Assembly: GCA_026874595.1 (NCBI GenBank)
Contig: CM049316.1
Span: 17,011,839 to 17,075,838, forward strand
Direction of reading: 5' to 3'
DNA length: 64,000 nt
Origin: Sipunculus nudus
Taxonomy: Eukaryota > Annelida > Sipuncula > Golfingiida > Sipunculidae
A model generated the notes under the pieces. The model worked only from the letters and a program-made list of their open reading frames with translations. It made no database searches and had not been told where the DNA came from. Both the position numbers and the translations under genes were made by a program. Every line of letters begins with the position of its first letter. The stretch's first letter is position 1. Positions 1-13,514 of the stretch are shown piece after piece.

Positions 1-2144
1 TATTTTCAATGTTTTTATTCCTGAAAGATGTTTCAGTAAAAATAATAAAATGATTTCCCTGACCCCTTGAATTGAACTTGATAAAATAATTGCCACTAGA
101 AATGCATGCTGAAACCGGAAGAAAAAGTTATCATTATTTATCCCTGCCCAGTATTTCATGGATAAAGCCAAGGGGTCAAGAAACAGGTACACATGCCTGA
201 ACATTTCTGTTTCCACATATAAGCAATCTCTCTTTCTCTCTTATACTATCGCTGTCTCTATTTCTTTTAAGATTTATACTTCTAAAGTAAATATCTGTAT
301 ACAATCAGTCGACTGAAGGTTGTTTTTGTATATATTTTCATTATTGTTCACTTGACTCGGATGTGAATGTATCTGCTTATACAATTTATCAAATTCTGTC
401 GTCAGACGAATAATGGTAAAGAATCTTCTCATAGGTCAATGAGAAAACACTACCGTGACATGCTAGGAGTTCTTTTACCAAAAAAATGTATACAAGCAGT
501 TCTCTTGCAAATGAAGGCGTTATATAACCAAAGCGTTCACTTAATCGTTAAATGTGCCATTACCAGATACAAGAAAGGTGTTACAGAACTTGTACCAAGA
601 CATCATATATTCATTAATGCCTTTGAAGTTAACAGAGAATGTACTCCTGGAAAAACCTAGGAAAATAAATGATTCATTTTAAAACGATTCTGTACAAATA
701 TAAGTGCGTTCGTATGAATAAAAATAAATTGCAACCGAATCTGGGCAACCAGTGTACCTTTGAGAACAACTTAAAAAAGTATATTTTTTTATTAAGGACA
801 AATTAATATTTTCAAGGGAAAAGTGTTAATGTTAAAGGTAAACTGCTTTGTACCTTAACATAAATGCTATGCAAATAAAAATACAAAGTTAATAATTGGT
901 TCAATTATTCATGCCGACCTACAGCAATTAGTCCTTATCCGTTGTGCTTCCATCCAGCCATCTGACTACAGTCCGTTAACATATATACATGGCACAAACG
1001 TAACTGCTATAGAAGATCTTTTTTGATGTCCGTACTGACATAACCCGGTAGAGGCCACAGTGTCCTATAACTTGTAAACTTTGCAGCGAAAACCTTTTTG
1101 ATATACATAACACCAGGCTCTTCTAAGGTGTAAGGCTGTTAAACAAAACGTGCCCATGCATGGAATCACCAAAATAATACCCCTCATTCGCACATTTGTC
1201 GCTGTCAGCACGCAAACTTCATACCAAATTGGTAATGGGTTCTTAAGTAATACTCTACTCAAATTTGTTTAGTCCTACTGCAGTTGGTCCATTTTGAGTC
1301 AAAAGTTCAAATGAAAATTCCAAGACCTCAATAACTACTTCATGGTTCAGTTTATTATTTGTTATGTATATTTATTTTGGGAAGGATTATTGTTGGTATG
1401 CGATCAGTGGCCCAACCTCTGGTATTAACTGTTTTATTGCACGTTTGCTTGAGTTTCTGAGCCTGCAATATTGCAGCAATGGTGTTATTTTCTCAGCTGT
1501 AGGTTCCTTGAATTGACCTGATACTTGGTATGCTTGTTGACTGGAAAATTTGCTTCGTGAAGAAAAGACCAAACATTTGTTTCTTTTAATGAATTATACT
1601 CGTATTTTGAGGCTTTTAGTTACATTTCAGAAATTGTGCCTTGTCCCTGTGGGCAAGAAAGTCCCTGCAAAAATCTTGCTTGATATCCAGAAAGGACCTT
1701 GGAAAATCCCAAAATAAGGTCACAGTGACCTACATTCTGCGAAATACGCATTGAAACATGGTTATAAGCACATTGAAACACCGGTTATAAGCACATTGAA
1801 AGTTAGACTTGTTTGAGTGTTCAGGGCTGTTGAATAAAAATGACGACTAGACCTTTAAAGTGAAAATGTTTTTAATTTACATATATATGCACCCATACAT
1901 GCCAACATGCAGACTTTGAAAAAAAAAACCAAAAAAAAAACAACCAGCTCAGTACAAATGTTACTTACGGGTTGGATATTTCCAAACAAAAAGGGAGCTA
2001 ATTTTAAATAAACACGGATACAAAAGCTCCTATTTTCCAATAACTAATGCATACATTGCCTGGAGATTTAAGTGCATGCTTATATTCATTCTGGATAGCT
2101 TTATCTGTTGCATAAGACATTTTGGTTCATAAGATTGACCTGGA

Positions 2145-2217
<73 letters not shown>
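2145..2217. repeat. (TA)n microsatellite
   Basis: About 36 TA units with one TG interruption. Confidence 0.95.
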
Positions 2218-2219
<2 letters not shown>

Positions 2220-2660
2220 ACATTTGACCATTCCTGTTATCTTTCCATGCTCTTTAAAATGTGACTACTAATATGCAATTTCATTACAACTGATCTATAT
2301 GTTATGTAACAGTTCAGGCAGAAGCACAGGTTTCTCAATATTTATGGCATTGTTTGCTTTAACATTACGATGTATGTTGAATTTAGATTTATAATGTTTT
2401 GAATGCCTGACATCATAGTGGTTTCAGCTTAACCTTTTTTCATATATAAGAGAATATAAGAGTGTTTTACGGTCACAAAGTACATGCATGTATATATGTT
2501 TCTAGAGGTCTCACTACTTGAGTAAAATTTGAGAAAAAAATGTTTTGATATAGTTTTTTTTTCTGTAAAAGGTGCTGTCAATAATCCATATAAATTAATT
2601 GTCTGTATAAATGAAAATAGAACGAAATTTCCATCATATAAACTTTTACAGTATGATTTA

Positions 2661-2666
<6 letters not shown>

Positions 2667-2731
<65 letters not shown>
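2667..2731. repeat. (TA)n microsatellite
   Basis: About 32 uninterrupted TA units. Confidence 0.95.
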
Positions 2732-2732
<1 letters not shown>

Positions 2733-3684
2733 GACACATTGATACACACATGAAGATATGCAAATATATTCCAATTTTTTTAAGATATGAATGCATTACT
2801 ATAACCCACCTGTGAATAAATGTCTTCATTGTAATATATACCGTGCATCATAAAAAGGATTTTGTTTCTATTATAATTTTAAAATCTTAACCATAAAAAC
2901 TGAAGAAATCTGAGATTAACACCCTGTTCTCAAACGTATCCAGGTGTACGGAAAAAGGAACAGCATTAACGGGGACTAATATACCTATAGTGTATCTTCT
3001 CCGACAGGGCGTACCCGAATTAACCTCGCTCTGGTCCTGAAGCAAACAGGTCACGGGCCGAGGGAGGGTCAGATAATAAGTTAATACCAGCGGCGCTCTG
3101 GTCCCAAAACAACAATCCAACTGTAGGCACACAGGCCTGGTCTTACATCGTAAGTATCGATGTGTATCGCAAGTACTGAAGTGTATTTTGCCTCATTTAG
3201 GATAGTTTAAAACACAAAGTGCATGTTTGCAGATCCATTTGTAAACTCTATATATAAGGACGATCCTGGTCTTCTCATATATGCCAAGGAATCGAACAAC
3301 TATACTTAATGACGGATTCGATCTTTTTTTCAACCTTTAGTTTCAATAAATGAATAATGATGGGTATATAAAAACAGGCCCATATATATAGTCCAGCCTG
3401 ATAGGAAATAATCATTCAAAGGCATGCACCTGTAGCTGTCTGCTGTAGACTTTAGCTGTTGTGTCTTTATCACCTGACCCGTATTCAAATGGCATTATGG
3501 ACACCAAAAGGACCTAAGACAAACATTATTTTTGGAGAATCTTAGCACTATACGTAATCGTAAACCAACACCGGATAATTCCTGGAAAATTTGTTTGTTT
3601 TACTTTCTTTTGGATTTGATGCTTTCTGCATGATAACGTTTTGAGCGAAAAACTCTCAGTCACCTACTTACGTAACTGTCAGTG

Positions 3685-3830
3685 CATGATGCAAAATTCG
3701 AGTCCGGACTCGAGACTTGGACTTTGATCCTAAAGGATTCGGGGCTGGACTCTGACTCGAGTAGCCTTGATTCAGACGTACCTTTGGACTCGGATGTCGT
3801 GGCCTCGGATGTTGAGAGGTAAAGTCACTG
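3685..3830. repeat. Cluster of GACTCGG/CGAGTCC palindromic words
   Basis: GAGTCCGGACTCGAGAC, GACTCTGACTCGAG and GGACTCGGATG lie within 130 nt in alternating orientation. This is typical of the sub-terminal part of a hAT-type MITE; ends were not resolved. Confidence 0.35.
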
Positions 3831-3959
3831 ACATAACATTGTATACTTTAAACCAATAACGATTCAATGATTAAATAGGTATAGATCACATTTTGAAATA
3901 TACATAAAAAGAAACTGAACCCTGTTTGGAACACAATAATGAGATATTTGGCATTAGGG

Positions 3960-5160
3960 GCAGATAAGAATGATTTTCCTGCGGGTCTGAAGCAAAGTCC
4001 CGGATGAGTCCAGAACTGATTCCGACGTTGGCGGAAGTTCCTTGAAGCAAGTCCCCTGGGCTGTCGGCATATCTCCGAGCGACCCGAGGACGTCGCTATA
4101 TAGGGAGGTCGTCTTTGTCAGGCCGGTGGAGCTGTAACATACAGTGTAGGCTGTCGTTTTGACACATAGAGCAGTGAGTTCGGATGGGTATTATCGAAAA
4201 ATGTGGGATGGGGCAGGATCGGCGGTGAGCCGAGAAAGCGACAAAGCCAATTTGAAGCGGGGCGCCCCTCCCTAGGGAGCTGGCTGCCATCTTTATTACA
4301 CGGGTGATGGCGAGGCCGTGCTCGCTTTATAGTCCTGATAAATTCTCAATTATACTGGTGGTAATGAAACAAAAGCGCGTCTATCGGATCGATGCTATTG
4401 ATCCAAAGGGCAGTAGAGTTTAGTCTGGCGAGAAATACTCTGTCTACACATAAAATAAGGCCCATAGATCAAAGCGCTGTGTGCAGGGCAAAACAAGGCT
4501 TCCCAGTTGACAGCTAGAGACAGTTATTACGGCGTTTTGGGCGCTTAAGGTCGAGCTGCTCAACAAGCGACTAACACACTCCCGGATAATGGTCGACAGA
4601 GCCGGCGACAAAGCCTTGTTTATATTCCTGCGGGTAACACTTGTGAGTTATTCTCACAAGTCTCTGTAAATTGGCCCATCTAGCCTAAAGGAATAAATTG
4701 TCCCTCCCAAAGCCCCGGCACTTTGAGGGCGGATTTGTAATTCCATTACCCTGGTGCGGAGATTAATTAGAGGCGCTGGTAATGGGATAACGATTTCACT
4801 GTGGTATTATGTTGTTTAGAACAGGAACGTTTTCATTAAGCCCGAGGCTGTAGAGAAGAAAGACTGGAGGGAAAAAATATCCAAACCGAACTGTTCATGA
4901 AGGCTCGCTCTTTCTCTGTCTTATTCTCGCCTCATGTATCTTCTGAACAGAAGCTACAGACTGCTCACAGAGCCGTTTTTGTTCAAAATTAAACGCTCAT
5001 CGGTCCCGTTGATTAACTGCCTGGCTTTTTGCATTTGTGGCATCTATATATCTATACTGCCGCTAAATGGGCTGCTTATACCCCGATCCACGCTCACTAA
5101 AACCTATTTAATCTTGCGTTTATTCAATAAATGGCACCAATTATAAAGTTCGCTGTCAGA
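3960..5160. other. GC-richer island, likely regulatory, no convincing gene
   Basis: About 1.2 kb of visibly higher GC and CpG content than its flanks, with no credible ORF. It contains homeodomain-like TTAATTA, SOX-like ACAAAG and a symmetrical CCATTACC/GGTAATGG pair around the TTAATTA. A minus-strand AAGATGGCAGC near 4290 resembles a YY1/initiator context. Confidence 0.35.
4743..4785. promoter_or_regulatory. Symmetrical CCATTACC/GGTAATGG around TTAATTA
   Basis: CCATTACC at 4743-4750 and its exact reverse complement GGTAATGG at 4778-4785, with the homeodomain-like palindrome TTAATTA between. Possible paired homeodomain sites in a GC-richer island. Confidence 0.3.
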
Positions 5161-5169
5161 ACGGAGAAC

Positions 5170-6020
5170 AAAGAAAGACAAGCGGCATTGCGCACATGCA
5201 TGGAAGCCCACTCCTATTGATATATCTAAAGAATTAAGTTTTAAATTGTACTAGGGGAGCAATTTGTTTTCAGTGAAGCAGACGAAAAAGTGAGAATCTA
5301 ATTTATGGAACGCTCAGTTATTTGCCTATGTCAGTAACCCGCGGGTTCAGATTTATGCCATCGAGCGATTATATTTGTTTCTTTTCCAGTCAAAATGCTG
5401 TACATTGGTTGCTATGATTCATTTATAATATTCCGTAAGAGAAGCCCATAGCCATTATGTATACACTTTCAAAATTAATTTGCAGCTTCATTATTTCCTT
5501 TTTTCCATACTGTTTTTTTTATTGTAACGAAAATGTGACTAGAAAATTCCTCTTATTCTATACATGTGATATACCTATAAAACTTTATAACAACAGAATT
5601 AAGCCCTTTTTTGCGAACAAAATATAATTTGTAATTTGATAAAGATTGTAATATACATGTAGGACTAAAAGATTTATGATCATTTGAACAATTTACATGT
5701 TTTCCCTATGGTTGAAAATTGATCTTTAGTCAAAAGATTGCAAATATAATGGAACAGTTGGAAACGAACAGGACTGATGGCAACATTACTTCTTTCCAGT
5801 TGTCAAAGCGGAAAGCAGGTTACCCATATGAAATGGAATGCTCGATTTGAACTTCCATTTTAGCAAAATACTCAACACAATTATTTAACAAATACATTGC
5901 TCATTAAATTTCCATAAACCTTGAAACGGTCAACATGCATTTTTTTCTGAAAGCATTCGTGCACTCACCGGTTCTTTCACACTTGCATGTAGCCAAGATG
6001 ATGAATACCGCAGGGTGAAA
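5170..6020. other. AT-rich non-coding stretch
   Basis: Separates two GC-richer islands; nothing recognised. Confidence 0.5.
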
Positions 6021-6029
6021 CTCTGTTGA

Positions 6030-6640
6030 CTTTTATTCTGGAAGCGGCCAGGGAATCTTTGTTGTATACACGGTAGATTCTCTGGGGGATTTCTTAGGGG
6101 ACCTATAGGTGACTTTTTTGTTTCCAGTCTCTAATGGCGGTTCCCGGATGTATCGCGGGGGCAGGTTAAAGAACCCGGGGAGGTCAAAGGTCGAGTATTT
6201 CAAAGAAATCAGGCTTCCACTGGTGGTGTATATCTTAATTTTCCCGTCATCCCCTATAGATAGCATCCAAGTCCAAATTGGGAGTACAGCAAGTCCTGAC
6301 ACCTTCATAGACTACCCCTGTTGATGGGTGGCTTCATGACAGGCTGTTAAACAGATCAATGACTAAATTCGGCCGGGAGGGGACCACGGGTTCGCACTTA
6401 TCAGTTTTAGACATTGCTTTATGTATATCGAGCGCTGGGTTTGAAGGGCTTATCCCGATATAAACAAGGGATGAGAGGCCGGTTAATTGGAGAAGGGTTT
6501 GGCACCTCCAAGGCGTCAAGCAGGGCACCCGTCGACCATGATATTAGGTTCTATATTGTCACTGGCCTTTATACAGCGCTGACCTATAAAAGCAAGCCCT
6601 GTGAACGAGGCCCATACGTCATCTGTTGATCTGAACTAGC
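6030..6640. other. GC-richer island, likely regulatory or cryptic exon
   Basis: Several short overlapping open frames on both strands, none recognisable. A strong plus-strand acceptor (TTTTTTGTTTCCAG ending 6127) precedes about 65 open codons, but no donor or homology supports an exon. Confidence 0.25.
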
Positions 6641-6644
6641 AAAT

Positions 6645-9200
6645 AATGGATCGCTTTGAAAATCCGGCTTCCGCCATTTCTGATACTCCTGTATTGCTTA
6701 TAGTTTATATGTGAAATGTGAAGTACTTCGTGCTGCTTTACTGCTTGTTTGATACCTTAATTGTATCTGAGATAACGATTATCGTAAAAGCACCCATGTA
6801 TGCACAAATAATAAATAAGAATTTTTAACCATATTATAAAGATTGTTGATTCCACTTATGGTGCACATGAACATATTGTAAAAAATGCTTACATTTAAAT
6901 AGTATACATCATTTGAATAATCGTCCCTACATTTGTTTTGACTGAAGATATTATATTACTTAATTTGTTGGGTCAAACGATAAGACTGTTGATGAACTCA
7001 GCTGCTTAACACCATTTTTTTTAACATAAACGCTTTTTTGTCCTGTTGGTATAATAGAAATAATTGTAAATGAAAATATATAGTTATAAATACTAACAAA
7101 ATGAAGTAAATATTTTAATATATTCAATCTTTTAGTTACCTAATAATTACCTCATAACTTTGTCACACATTCTAATCCATATTAAGGTTTAATTAAAAAT
7201 GTTATATAAGTATTAAAAATTAACTGATATTTACACGTTTGAAGCCTTAAACAGATAAGCCGTCACATATATAAAATTGCAAATGCCAAAACTGAAGATG
7301 TTCCCTTAATATATTCTATCATGTCCTCTCCATGGGTTCATGTGTTAACTCAGAACTAGAGGAAGGAGAGGCAGGGGAACATGTCCCCCTCGCTTTTTTA
7401 GGGGTATAAAATGCATATTTTAGTACATAATGATTTCGAAATTATATTTCTGTCTTCCACATTCTAGTTCCTTCATATGTACCTCAATATTCTTTCAGTT
7501 ATGCATATCATTTCATAATGAATAATGAGAAATTGGAGGACATGGCTTCCTCAAAGGCCGTTTAGAATCATCATAATTGTTAGCCTATACAATTATGCTA
7601 AATGTTCAAATTAAATGTAAATTATGATTACAAATATATTTGAAAAGTCAGCAAAAAATCATTATTATAACCAAATAATAAAATAAAGAACATTCTGATG
7701 CTCTGGGTATGGGCAACTCTCCTCGTTGTCATGAGCGGTGATTTTGCCTTGGATTGGGTGAGCGGGTCGAGGGGCTTTTGCCTGTAATCCGGTGGATTGT
7801 CTCTTCCACATTTTCTCAGCAATTAAGGCCATGACAGCGGCATTGGGTGCTGATACATACATATATCCTACTCCGTTGGTAAAACTGCAAAAGAAAACAA
7901 ATTGAAAGATATACATATATATATGTACCCAAGGGTATAGTTGATCAATGGAAAGGTCAACAAACAAGCTAAACATTTTAACTAAAGTATGATTATTTTT
8001 AAAGCTTGTTATAGAGGGCGACCCTTTAACAGCCGTGAGGCATGCTAGTTATGGCTTTCCTTCTCAGCATTTTCTTTCGATGATTAATATATTGTTCTGA
8101 TTTAATTTAAAGCAAATTGTAATATCATCTGTAAACAAATATTTTTTCATCTTAGGTTCGCAGTAATTTTATATATATATATATATATTAGTTTTATACA
8201 TATATGCGTACTGCTGAAGGTGTTCGCACACATATGTAGATCATGCACTCTTGTACCAACCTTCATCCAGTAGGTATACTGTAGGAATTTCTTTCTAGTT
8301 TTTTTCTGACAGAATGATATTACATGATGTAGAATTTGTGAAAAAAACATCAAAATAAATAGTTTAAATGCCTTAATCTTCAAATACAAGCTGTATTCCC
8401 TAACCTATATGGACACAATTTTATTTATAAAAGGACCAAAGCTATTAGCGAAGCCACCCTTGGTATCAAATGGCCTGATCCTTATAAGAGGGTGCAACTT
8501 GTTTATTTGTTCATTCATATATACTTTTGCATGTAGGTGTAATTATATGTTTCTATTACGAATATCCACTTACTATTGTGATGTTAATTCTGGATTTTTC
8601 AGTCGAGTTAGAATAATTGTATATCTTATGTTTGGTATGAAGTTTGCCATACACTTTGTTATGTAGCGTTGTACCAGTATAGATGACATTTTGTAAAACT
8701 TTAGACTATGGTTTTTATCTTGTATATTTACTTTTTCCCCCAATAAATATTTGAAAAATCAAAACCACTCCACGGAATTTATCATTTTAGTTAATTAAAT
8801 TTGGGCTTAATCTGAACAGGGTAAAGGGTAAACTTGAAATCAGGTTTAGGCTATCCAGGGGTATACTCCTAAATGAATTTTAGACACTGGTGATAATTTA
8901 AAATGGGGGTCGGGGTCGAAGACCAAATATACAGTAATTAATGTTAAGTATTTACTAATCTTAATCCGAGACCGTTAATTGTTTTGCGTCAACCAGTTGG
9001 GGCGAGATTCTGGAGTTTTTATCAAAAGTTTGAGTAATTTGTATCTCTGAAGATAATGTTTGTGTCTTGTAGCTGCATGATCGTGTTTGGGTTGTTTTCA
9101 GCTTTTTTCTGCTCTCTTCATCCAATCCGTGTATATTCCCTGCTAAAGTTCGTTGTCGGTTTTGATGGACCTCTTTCATATAATAACTAGGATATAATTT
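6645..9200. other. AT-rich non-coding stretch
   Basis: Short ORFs of 64-105 codons are AT-biased and unsupported. No repeat ends recognised. Confidence 0.5.
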
Positions 9201-9229
9201 GACTTGGTATGAAATAAGGCATAAAAGAA

Positions 9230-9810
9230 ATAGGACGACCATATGTCTAGTGATACAGGGTATGCATGTTGGCGACATTAAGGACGAGTTTTCGGCCCTT
9301 TTTGCCCCTGGAATCTTTGCTGAGTGTCACGGCTTTGGCCTGTTACCTCGCTATCGGGTGGGTGTCTTTTTGACAGAAGAGACCTGCGGCGCCCTGGGTC
9401 ATATATACAACATGTATATTATGTTACAGTCGCTCAAGCCGGCATTCTGATCGAAATATTGACACGTCTTCTTCCAGTCCTAAAAAGAAAACGCAGAAAT
9501 CAAAGCCACTATCTATAATATAACCGGCTTGTTTATCTGAATATAGCCCATCGGGGGTACGGGAATGGCCCGCCTGTGCTGATCCATCAAAATTTGGAGG
9601 ACATGTAACATGTTTCTGGAGAATATTTCATATTCGGATCGCTATCTCTCTTTGACGGATACGGTCCATGGGATGTCTGGCAGTATAATGTCGGATATTA
9701 ACGTTATAATAGTCGCTTTTGGGGGAAAATCTAAAGGATATCTCCAGAATATCAGCTATCAAAATCATGTATCCTGGTTATATATGGTCATTCTGTAGAT
9801 ATCATAATTA
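9230..9810. other. GC-richer island without recognised gene
   Basis: Composition rises above the AT-rich flanks. Open frames of 60-83 codons overlap in different frames and none looks like a known protein. Candidate regulatory sequence. Confidence 0.25.
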
Positions 9811-10139
9811 GACCGGCAAGAAATGGTTTTGAGCCGCGGAAGAAGAATTGAGTCTTATCTGAATGGACGGACCGCCGTCTCTGTATCATATAGATCCATC
9901 TCGATCCATTTGTTCTTCGTTTGCACGACGCTGTGTGATCCAAATCTAAATTAGTATATATTAGATGATATATGATAATTCTAGATAATACAATGTTCAT
10001 GGATTTTCAGAGGATAACAAGAAAAAGTCCTGCTACCATTTACATGCATATGAATTTATTTTAAAAAAAAGTTGGTTCCTGCAGGTACATTAATGTGTGT
10101 GGGCCAAACCTTTTTCTTAAGTTGATTATTTTTGGTATA

Positions 10140-10330
10140 ACATTGTATAATATGATAAAATATAAATAATATAATGAAATGTGATAATATAACATAATAT
10201 AATATATATATTATATAGATCATGATATATCATTATATTTAAATAATATTAAATCATAAAATAAATTATATTATATTATGTTATATTATATTATATTATA
10301 TTATACTATATTATATTATATTATATTTTA
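10140..10330. repeat. Very AT-rich TTATA/ATATT pentamer repeat region
   Basis: Nearly GC-free; TTATA units run almost in tandem from about 10265 to 10325 after looser variants. Confidence 0.8.
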
Positions 10331-11457
10331 TTTGATAATTTCATGTTTTACATTTTATCATACTATTATCATCACGCAAACAATTTTCATATATGTTCAT
10401 AATATATTAAAATATATTATGTTACAACATTATACCATTTTATATCTTTTTATTTATATATTTTTGTATCATATCATACATCAAGCTTCATTGTATAATA
10501 TCGCAAGAGAATAAGCGGAAAGCAGTCTCTCTCTCTGTATATATACACAACCACCCACACGCACACATATGTGAAAGATAAAGGGACAATGTGGAGGAAC
10601 GCTTATGTATAGTATTATGGGTATCTGCTTATAATCTTTCGGGCTTAAGCATACGTACCATATATACTCTAAGATAAGCCACATGCAGAGATCTACCTTT
10701 ACATGGATAATGAACTCGACATACACTGCAAGCCAAACACATATAATAATTCCGAAAGTGAAACCCAAGGTAACATTAAACTAATGTTAAATGGCGTTTA
10801 CGTTTTGATTGGTAAGCCAAACACCTAACGTTTTATAAAAAAAGATAATGCACAGATAGCAATACATGTCCGGACATATAACTCAATACAGTTCAGGAAT
10901 CAAATTCTGGTTCAGGAATCAAAATTCTAAATATTAAATAAAAATATGCATATATAACAGTGTAGTTCACTCTTTGCTCCCTAGATGGCAGCACAGCCAG
11001 GGTTTGCAGTCTGTGACTCTCTGGTTATATTGCTGTTTGTTCATGCACGTTCTCTTCTGATTTAACTACACGAAGGGGATAATTTCATAGTCCATCATAC
11101 AACATATAAGTTGTCAGTTATATATCACGTTTTCATGCGCCGACAGAGCTTTCGAGATTTCGACAGAGGACGAGATTTTCCCAAAGACAATTTTTACATG
11201 GATATTCAAAAGCAATTACTTATACTTCCCTTACAATACAGGGACTATAATCAAGAGGCATGAGGTTACATTGCAGGTATGTCGGGTATCCTAATTTGCA
11301 AAGTATCAGGCTATATTGGTAGTGTAATATAGATTTATTGCAACCATCTTTGTCTTTACTATTAACTTGTATTAAATGATACTGATAATAAAGACATGAT
11401 TAATTAAACATGAACCAATAAAAATGGAATGATAATCTGTCTATATGAAATAACAGT

Positions 11458-11833
11458 TTAATAGTTTTGTAGTTTTCTTGGAATGAATAAATAAGGAAAG
11501 GATACAAAAAAAAGTTTTCCCACGGAGGTGCATGTTTTACTTCTAAACTTTTGCCTGAGAAAATCTGGTTCATGACTAACTTGAGCCGGTCCATCCAAGT
11601 CTATTTTATATACACCGGGCTTGTCTGTCATTAGGTCCTTAAAGAACACTTGAAAGGCAAGTACGGCCACCAGTAAATGACAAACCGCGCGGATTAGATC
11701 TAGTCCAATATGGCGTCGGCGGGCGATAACGTGTGAGGCGCGCACGCAACCCGTTAATATCGGAAGTAATTCAACGAGAGTTGATGCGAGCACGATGTGG
11801 AGGCATGATAGAAGAGTCGCTTCGACGGAAAGC
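11458..11833 (-). other. GC-richer open stretch, coding status unclear
   Basis: About 120 codons open on the minus strand. The part above 11630 reads as an amphipathic, Leu/Val-rich peptide (for example LASTLVELLPILTGC and HLLVAVLAFQVFF). It starts without a clear ATG or strong acceptor. It lies in the same GC-richer island as 11640-12480, so regulatory sequence is equally likely. Confidence 0.2.
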
Positions 11834-12480
11834 TCTATTTTCCGGCACGGGGGGATTATGAAAAGTCAGCCGCGTCTGGAAAAGCTGATTAAATGTGCAA
11901 ATGGACTATGAGGCCTTGATCGTATCAGGAATGGTCTATATGAAACTGTATAATTTCGGGCGGGCCGGCGCCACTGATGATACCCACAATCCCCAAGTGA
12001 TTGACACGGGTTGACCCGTCTGATGGTATCAGCACAACAGCGCCCCCAATCGATGGCTCGCCGACTAGTTATAGATGCTGAACGCGATAAGAAGCACCAT
12101 TTTTGCCGGCACAATCTGCCTGCTCAAGCCAGGGCTTTAAAACGTGAATATAATCGCTCTTGTGCAATTAGTGGAGCTGGTTTATGTAGGCTCGCGCAAC
12201 TGTATAAAATTTAAACATGGTGGTAATAATTGCTATTGGACTGCCTCTCCTGTATGATTGATGGGGCCCCATGCCAAACGCTCGATGCAAAACATGATCG
12301 GGGCAAAACATGCCTGCCGAATGACTGCCTCGTATCCGTGAGCTTTCATTTTCCATGACGGCCTTTTCCCGCTATGTCTCGGTCACGTGACTAATCGTCT
12401 GCTACCGACTAAACCCGCGTTATGACTTTCATATTCGCAACCCAAGCACTCCCGAATGGTGCAGCATATTAATGTCGCTC
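11640..12480. other. GC-richer island with TALE/Hox-like and E-box motifs
   Basis: Dense in CpG and short transcription-factor-like words: TGATTGATGG near 12257 (PBX/HOX-like) and TCACGTGA at 12383-12390. Short ORFs occur on both strands without recognised products. It resembles a conserved non-coding or enhancer region in composition; conservation itself cannot be seen from one sequence. Confidence 0.3.
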
Positions 12481-13303
12481 ATTTTGTTGAAGTTTTCCTA
12501 TTTACTGCGCAACCCGAAACCATCCTCGATTTTATGATATTTTTGTAGCATAGTAAGTTGACCATTAAACATTAACTCTATACCACCTAACCGCCTTGGG
12601 TGCAAAAAAAAACTAGTCATGTTCAAAGTTGACGAGAAAATTGTCTCCACATTAGAGAGGTTAAAAAAAATAATCGTATGTCATACTAAACTTTCCAAAA
12701 GTGAGGACTCTTATTGAAATATGCGGCACGCCATGCTTATTCCTTTAAGAATTTCATGCAAGCTGATAGAAGTTGGACCAATATTTTGGTGTTGAAATAC
12801 AACTAGTCACTGGCAAATTGTGACATCCCGTGTTGTGAAAGTGTCATGACTCGTGAAAGTGACACGTGACCTGGTGGTGATGTCATTGAACAAAAGTGAA
12901 TTAGTGTTATAGTTTCAGAAACTGATTTTTTTATATAATATCTGAATAAATTTCGTTTGTATACTGCATTCTTCTAAAACTGGTATAAACAGACTTATCC
13001 GGGTAGGCCGCAGCCTATAGTGGTTATGGGACGAATAACTTCAAAGATGAACGTCCGGGTTTTGGTCACCGCCATTTAATATAAAAGGCAAACGCTGTTA
13101 TCTCGAAAGACCGGTGTTATCTGGACATTCGCTCTACTTTTTTTTAAGAAAACCAACTGACATATTTCTGACCCCTAACATATAAAAAATAACATGAACT
13201 TCATTCCAGAAGGCTTAACCATAACATATCATTATAATCGTATATGACAACTTTCTTCCCATTATGAATAAACAGTATAATTGTACAATGATTAAACACA
13301 TAA

Positions 13304-13514
13304 GCGGATCCAGGCGGAGGGTCCAGGGGGTCCGGACCCCCCCCCCACCTCTTCTGAAGCGGGAACCTTTTTTAAGGGATGAAAACATTTTATTTGCCCC
13401 TTGACCGCCCCCCCATGCACCTTTTCCGGAGCGGGGGACATTTTTTTAGGTTTTGTCATTATTGTTCCTTGGTTGGACCCCTCCTTTTCCTAAAATCTGG
13501 GTCCTCCCCTGGAC
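13304..13514. mobile_element. G-tract MITE family, copy 1
   Basis: Opens GCGGATCCAGGCGGAGG and has a poly-C block. It carries TTTTGTCATTATTGTTCC then GGTTGGACCC, inner words shared with copies at 37908, 47050, 49414 and 52883. Confidence 0.5.

Larger units (their letters stand above)
1..3650. other. AT-rich non-coding stretch
   Basis: Apart from two (TA)n arrays I see no gene, element end or clear motif. The 97-codon ORF at 367-660 has no recognised features and looks like chance. Confidence 0.5.

Noticed and set aside
2529-2829. ORFs on both strands encoding long Tyr-Ile repeats
   Set aside because: Simple translation of (TA)n, which is open in two frames on both strands. The same applies to other YIYIYI ORFs (15303, 17572, 31045, 46007, 57737, 60342).
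4096-4290. 64-codon ORF starting AAGATGGCAGCC on the minus strand
   Set aside because: Start context is attractive, but the peptide has no recognised features and no donor continues it; treated as part of a regulatory island.
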